Made by a program: the position numbers and the translations under genes | Shown: in pieces, positions 60,775 through 64,000 of the stretch | How positions within the stretch are numbered: position 1 is the first letter of the stretch | Layout of the letters: every line of letters begins with the position of its first letter | From: Streptococcus macedonicus ACA-DC 198 | GTDB lineage: Bacteria > Bacillota > Bacilli > Lactobacillales > Streptococcaceae | Assembly: GCA_000283635.1 (NCBI GenBank) | Contig: HE613569.1 | Span: 1,327,501-1,391,500, forward strand | Direction: 5' to 3' | Length of the DNA stretch: 64,000 nt | Notes under the pieces: model-generated | Told to the model about the DNA's origin: nothing | What the model saw: only the letters and a program-made list of their open reading frames with translations | Database searches by the model: none

Positions 60775-62166
60775 CTATAATGCCAAATTATGGTGAAATA
60801 CTTCATTTATAATTTTTTGGGTTTCTATTTCATCTATTCCAAAATATTGTAGTTGCATAGCTAGGACAATTTGTTCAAGGAACACCACATCTAGCAAAGA
60901 CTCATTTATAAATTCCTTATCTAAATTTCCATGAGCAAAATTATTTCTTTGTTTGCCTATTCGCTCTGCAATTTCAGAGTGATCATAAGAAATATTGTTT
61001 AATTTATATATGGATTGTCCAAATAAATCCAATAAAGATGCACCGTATTCTTCAAATATTTGACCAATCTTTTGAGAAAGAGATAAATAGGATACAACTG
61101 ATTTTTTCAAATCTTTGTAAATTTTTTTCAGCTTACCTGTTGAATTTTCAATCAAATGCTCTAATTCTTTACTAGCTTCTTCTTCCAGTTTTTTTCGTTG
61201 CTCGCTTTTCCATTCATCTTCTGAAAATAGTCTACTAAACTCCCATTCAAATGCAGAGGTTCTTAATACAAAACTAGCAGCATCAATTATCCGACTATCC
61301 CTAAAACTCTTACCTAGATGTCTGAGATATAGATTATTTTCAGCTATGTCATCTAATATCTTTCCCTCATAACCAGCAATATATTTTTGTTGAATATATC
61401 TTCCATCTTTCAATGGCTTCATCTCAATCTCAATACTTTCTTCAATCACATTGAATTCCCCAACCTTTCCTTGATTATTTGACAACCGAATATCAGTAAA
61501 ATTAACATTTCTTCGATTACAAAGAAATTGGATAAACTCCTTTGCGATACGATATAACTCTCGTACAAAAGAATAATCTTGAGTTTCTTCAAAATGAAAA
61601 ACCATTGACGATGATAACGCTAGAGGTGGCTTTTCGATAGATAAACTTGTTGTTCTAGTGACGCCGAAATAAACTTGAACTTCTTTTCCAAAAACATTAA
61701 ACTTCTGTTCTTCTGTCGTTGTTGAGTCAAAATCATAGGTACTAATATTTATTTTCCCATCGTGTTCTTCAGGTTTATACGAAATTTCAAAAGTACGATT
61801 AATTGGATGAATATAGTTTAGCTCTAGCCCGCTAAATGATATTCGACTAATCCTAGGTCTGTCAGAATAACTAAAAAAATAGGCTAAAATCGGCACTGTA
61901 ATGATACCGTTATTTTCCTGAAGTTGCGTGTGTTTATTTGTTAGAAATGTAATAACTCGATTTGTTTCATTTGTCCGTCCATAAAGAAAGTCTTCTTCTA
62001 CAAATTTAGGATCTCCAGGCCAAGCATATCCCCCAGTTTCCAATTTTTTATAAAACCAAGAATACTTAATCGAATCTTTCTCTTCTTTAGGAATCAAGGA
62101 TAACTTTTCTTTATCAAATGTAAAGAAAAATTCATAACCCATCATCTTCAAAGTTCCTGTCAGCAT
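60775..62166 (-). CDS. HEPN-domain protein (ApeA-like) attached to the AbiE operon
   Basis: A 463-residue cytoplasmic protein. The first 250 residues are beta-rich (YEFFFTFDKEKLSLIP, SFSGLELNYIHPI), similar to the N-terminal domain of ApeA-type abortive infection proteins. The C-terminal part is helical and has the HEPN RNase motif in ERIGKQRNNFAHGNLDKEF (R-x4-H). ATG at 62166 overlaps the abiEii stop (ATGCTGA), so it is translationally coupled. HEPN proteins usually cut RNA during phage infection. A third gene of this type is not part of the classical two-gene AbiE system. Confidence 0.75.
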   Translation of the reverse strand: MLTGTLKMMGYEFFFTFDKEKLSLIPKEEKDSIKYSWFYKKLETGGYAWPGDPKFVEEDFLYGRTNETNRVITFLTNKHTQLQENNGIITVPILAYFFSYSDRPRISRISFSGLELNYIHPINRTFEISYKPEEHDGKINISTYDFDSTTTEEQKFNVFGKEVQVYFGVTRTTSLSIEKPPLALSSSMVFHFEETQDYSFVRELYRIAKEFIQFLCNRRNVNFTDIRLSNNQGKVGEFNVIEESIEIEMKPLKDGRYIQQKYIAGYEGKILDDIAENNLYLRHLGKSFRDSRIIDAASFVLRTSAFEWEFSRLFSEDEWKSEQRKKLEEEASKELEHLIENSTGKLKKIYKDLKKSVVSYLSLSQKIGQIFEEYGASLLDLFGQSIYKLNNISYDHSEIAERIGKQRNNFAHGNLDKEFINESLLDVVFLEQIVLAMQLQYFGIDEIETQKIINEVFHHNLAL

Positions 62167-63014
62167 ACACTACTAACTCCTAATTGATTTAAAATAATTG
62201 CCACCACTTCTATCGACTCCTCAAAACTAATTTCACTGGCATACCTAAATGATTTTTGATAGCGAGACCAAAGCTGTTTCTGGTAATCAGAGCTGCGGAT
62301 TTCCTCTAGTTGACTTTCCCAATTTGTCAAAACATCTAAGCTTTCTCTTTTCTTAGCAGTATTGTTTAGAGCAGTTTTCAATATTGGGATATCAATCTCA
62401 TCTTTTCGAAGGTGATATAATGTGAAGAGGTCATAGCGATCACGAGGTCTAGTTGAAGCAGCTCCTCGACGAATAATCGTTTCTATTTTTTCAGCAAGAA
62501 CAGTTTCTAAATTATAAGTCCAAACTTCTAGTTTATTCTCTGAAAAAACAGACTGCAATTGATAAGTAATTTCTCGTGGCGTTATCCGATCACCTGTTGT
62601 TATATCAATAAAGACAACTTCACGTAGGGTATCGAATGTCGCCTTGAGTTTGAGGGTAAAGCCCCCATATTCATCATCTTGTCGAATTGGCTCTAACATA
62701 TCAACTTCAAATTGAAAACCTTCGGAAGGTTGACTTACAATTTCTTTGAAGATTGTTTGAATATTTTCCTCGCTAAGAGGTTGACCTTTCAAAGTAACAT
62801 CTAAATCCATAGTTGTTCGTTTATCTAAGCCAATCATCTGTCCGATAAGGAATCCACCTTTCACAATGAAAGAATCTTTATACCGACTTTCGGAGATGAG
62901 TTTTAAGATTTTTTCAATCAAATAGTTCTGCTGAACTTGTTGAGCAGGTATCCCTTTTTCTCTTGCGATATTCTTAATTTTCGCTTTGAAACTATTGGCA
63001 TTTGAAAATTTCAC
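62160..63014 (-). CDS. abiEii: AbiEii-type nucleotidyltransferase toxin
   Basis: A 284-residue protein of the AbiEii/MenT-like nucleotidyltransferase family. Motif 1 is VKGGFLIGQMIGLDKRTTMDLDVTL (GG...DxD), the third acidic strand is VVFIDITTGDR, and EKIETIIRRGAASTRPRDRYDLF holds the conserved Lys and Asp of motifs 3 and 4. The toxin transfers nucleotides to RNA targets and stops growth, giving phage resistance and element maintenance. It starts four bases inside the antitoxin gene (ATGA) and overlaps the HEPN gene by seven bases. Length is normal for the family. Confidence 0.9.
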   Translation of the reverse strand: MKFSNANSFKAKIKNIAREKGIPAQQVQQNYLIEKILKLISESRYKDSFIVKGGFLIGQMIGLDKRTTMDLDVTLKGQPLSEENIQTIFKEIVSQPSEGFQFEVDMLEPIRQDDEYGGFTLKLKATFDTLREVVFIDITTGDRITPREITYQLQSVFSENKLEVWTYNLETVLAEKIETIIRRGAASTRPRDRYDLFTLYHLRKDEIDIPILKTALNNTAKKRESLDVLTNWESQLEEIRSSDYQKQLWSRYQKSFRYASEISFEESIEVVAIILNQLGVSSVC

Positions 63015-63604
63015 GACAAGACCTCCACATAAGATTGTAGCTTTTCAGTGACTTTAAATAGTTGTGCATAGTGGTACAACTTGGCATAATTCACAGCTCC
63101 TTTTTTAAAGTAAGCTTGAAACGCTGGAGCAACGACTTGAACATCAACATGATAAGCTGTTCTCAAACACTCTACCAAAGTTCGTTCCATATCATATACT
63201 GAGATAAACTGTCCAGCCTGTCGCTCTAGTTTTATAATACCGATTTCATGATGATTTCTAGCAACAATCGGCTTAACACCAGCTTCTTTCATTAGCCTCG
63301 TGTTCGTCCCAAAAGGAAAAGTCATTACAGGTTCAAATGGAACAGTAAGGGAAAGGCCATGTAACCAAAGTGCTGTGTCTAAGGAATAAATTCCTTTTGG
63401 AAAACGATACTGTAAACTAAAGAAATCATCAATATAGGTATCAGGCAGATGATAAATCCCTCTTTCAATTGATTCCACTTTACCTTTTGAGACCAATTGA
63501 TTCAGTTGTTGGTAAGAAAAGTTAAGCTCTTCTATATCACGAAAAGTTATAACTCCATGATTTTTTTTTATGTAATTATAGACAGGTTTCTCTAACAAAT
63601 CCAC
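63011..63604 (-). CDS. abiEi: AbiEi-type antitoxin and autoregulator
   Basis: A protein of about 197 residues. The likely start is GTG at 63604, since AGGAGG lies seven bases upstream; an ATG at 63634 lies inside the operator. The N-terminal winged helix (VITFRDIEELNFSYQQLNQLVSKGKVESIERGIYHL) binds DNA, and the C-terminal domain (PVMTFPFGTNTRLM, VYDMERTLVECLR) is typical of AbiEi. It represses the operon cooperatively at two inverted repeats and prevents toxicity of AbiEii by a type IV mechanism. Both repeats are visible just upstream. Confidence 0.88.
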   Translation of the reverse strand: MDLLEKPVYNYIKKNHGVITFRDIEELNFSYQQLNQLVSKGKVESIERGIYHLPDTYIDDFFSLQYRFPKGIYSLDTALWLHGLSLTVPFEPVMTFPFGTNTRLMKEAGVKPIVARNHHEIGIIKLERQAGQFISVYDMERTLVECLRTAYHVDVQVVAPAFQAYFKKGAVNYAKLYHYAQLFKVTEKLQSYVEVLS

Positions 63605-63621
63605 ATTACCACCTCCTAAAC

Positions 63622-63719
63622 AATATGCTAACATTTCACTACAATGTTAGCATATTATTTAGAAAAAATCAATCACAAATAAAATGATATGCTAACAACT
63701 TAATCTTTTGTTAGCATAT
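63622..63719. promoter_or_regulatory. AbiEi operators: two inverted repeats
   Basis: IR1: AATATGCTAACAT (63622-63634) with ATGTTAGCATATT (63644-63656). IR2: ATATGCTAACAA (63687-63698) with TTGTTAGCATAT (63708-63719). Both have 9-base centres and share the half-site ATGCTAACA; centres are 64 bases apart. IR1 lies over the -10 region and IR2 upstream, as in known AbiEi-regulated promoters. Confidence 0.8.
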
Positions 63720-63725
63720 TGTTTT

Positions 63726-64000
63726 CTATTTCATCGTATAGGCAAAGCTAATCGTACTATCGACTCCTGATAACTTACGGAAAGTATAATTAGGATTGCC
63801 ATTATAGTTGGTCTCTGAGATAAGGAAAGACCCATCTGGGTAAACCTTCTCCACAAACGACACGTGACCGTAAGCGGCAGGTGTTCCATGAGCGCCTCCC
63901 GAGAAGGAAATAATCGCTCCTGCTTTTGGTAGCTTACCTATTTCTCCACCAAGACGTGCTGCTGTTGCCACCCAATCTTGACCATTGCCCATGGTACTAA
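63726..64000 (-). CDS. CHAP-domain peptidoglycan hydrolase, C-terminal end (cut by window edge)
   Basis: The last 91 residues of a CHAP amidase/endopeptidase. The catalytic His is in AYGHVSFVEKVYPDG, with the partner residues in LISETNYNG and the YTF strand. The Cys would lie to the right, outside the window. The frame is open at base 64000, so its start is not seen. At this position ICESa2603-type elements carry a VirB1-like secreted hydrolase that opens the cell wall for the mating channel. It ends seven bases right of the AbiEi operators. Confidence 0.75.
   Translation of the reverse strand, partial: STMGNGQDWVATAARLGGEIGKLPKAGAIISFSGGAHGTPAAYGHVSFVEKVYPDGSFLISETNYNGNPNYTFRKLSGVDSTISFAYTMK

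Noticed and set aside
1..64000. CRISPR array, tRNA or rRNA genes
   Set aside because: No regularly spaced identical repeats of CRISPR size and no tRNA or rRNA-like stretches were seen. The phased 11-bp repeats are too short for CRISPR.

Overview
The window is low-GC Firmicutes DNA from a lactic acid bacterium (Lactobacillales). It has two parts. Positions 1 to about 11,400 are the flank of an integration site, crowded with broken genes and insertion-sequence fragments: a diacylglycerol-kinase-like gene, a universal stress protein next to a broken mntH, an intact fetAB-type metal export operon, a decayed glycine betaine binding protein, a decayed Ig-repeat surface protein, an oxidoreductase fragment and a restriction-methylase remnant. 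Parts of two IS3-family elements and one IS30-family element sit at the breaks. This flank resembles enterococci, tetragenococci and lactobacilli; I cannot name the host from sequence alone.

From about 11,425 to the right edge lies most of an integrative and conjugative element (ICE). Its left end is marked by the last codons of rumA (rlmD), directly followed on the minus strand by a large serine recombinase, so the element is inserted in the 3' end of rumA. The backbone looks like the streptococcal ICESa2603 family. It carries a MobP-type relaxase with two small mobilisation proteins and a candidate oriT, and an S24 repressor/UmuC mutagenesis cassette. Further right are small conserved ICE proteins, a Toprim primase-like protein, a VirB8-like protein, a 2,270-residue methylase-SNF2 helicase, a TSP3-repeat protein, an antigen I/II-like LPXTG adhesin, an AbiE toxin-antitoxin operon and the C-terminus of a CHAP peptidoglycan hydrolase. 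The coupling protein, VirB4 and the other attachment site must lie to the right.

Two complete class II lantibiotic clusters are cargo. Cluster 1 (14.1-26.2 kb) has two identical precursor genes whose core equals streptococcin A-FF22/macedocin, a third divergent precursor, LanM, LanT with a C39 protease domain, LanFEG immunity and an OmpR/histidine kinase pair, the last separated from the precursors by an IS256-family insertion. Cluster 2 (37.3-47.3 kb) encodes a precursor whose core equals bovicin HJ50, with LanM, LanT, an ABC immunity exporter, a LuxR-type two-component system and an exported thioredoxin-like protein suited to forming the bovicin disulfide.

The most interesting signals are phased 11-bp repeats upstream of both precursor units of cluster 1, a shared 14-bp box upstream of two transcription units of cluster 2, an AbiE operon extended by an overlapping HEPN gene, and a Ser/Thr kinase with an unrecognised N-terminal region at a cargo position in the ICE.
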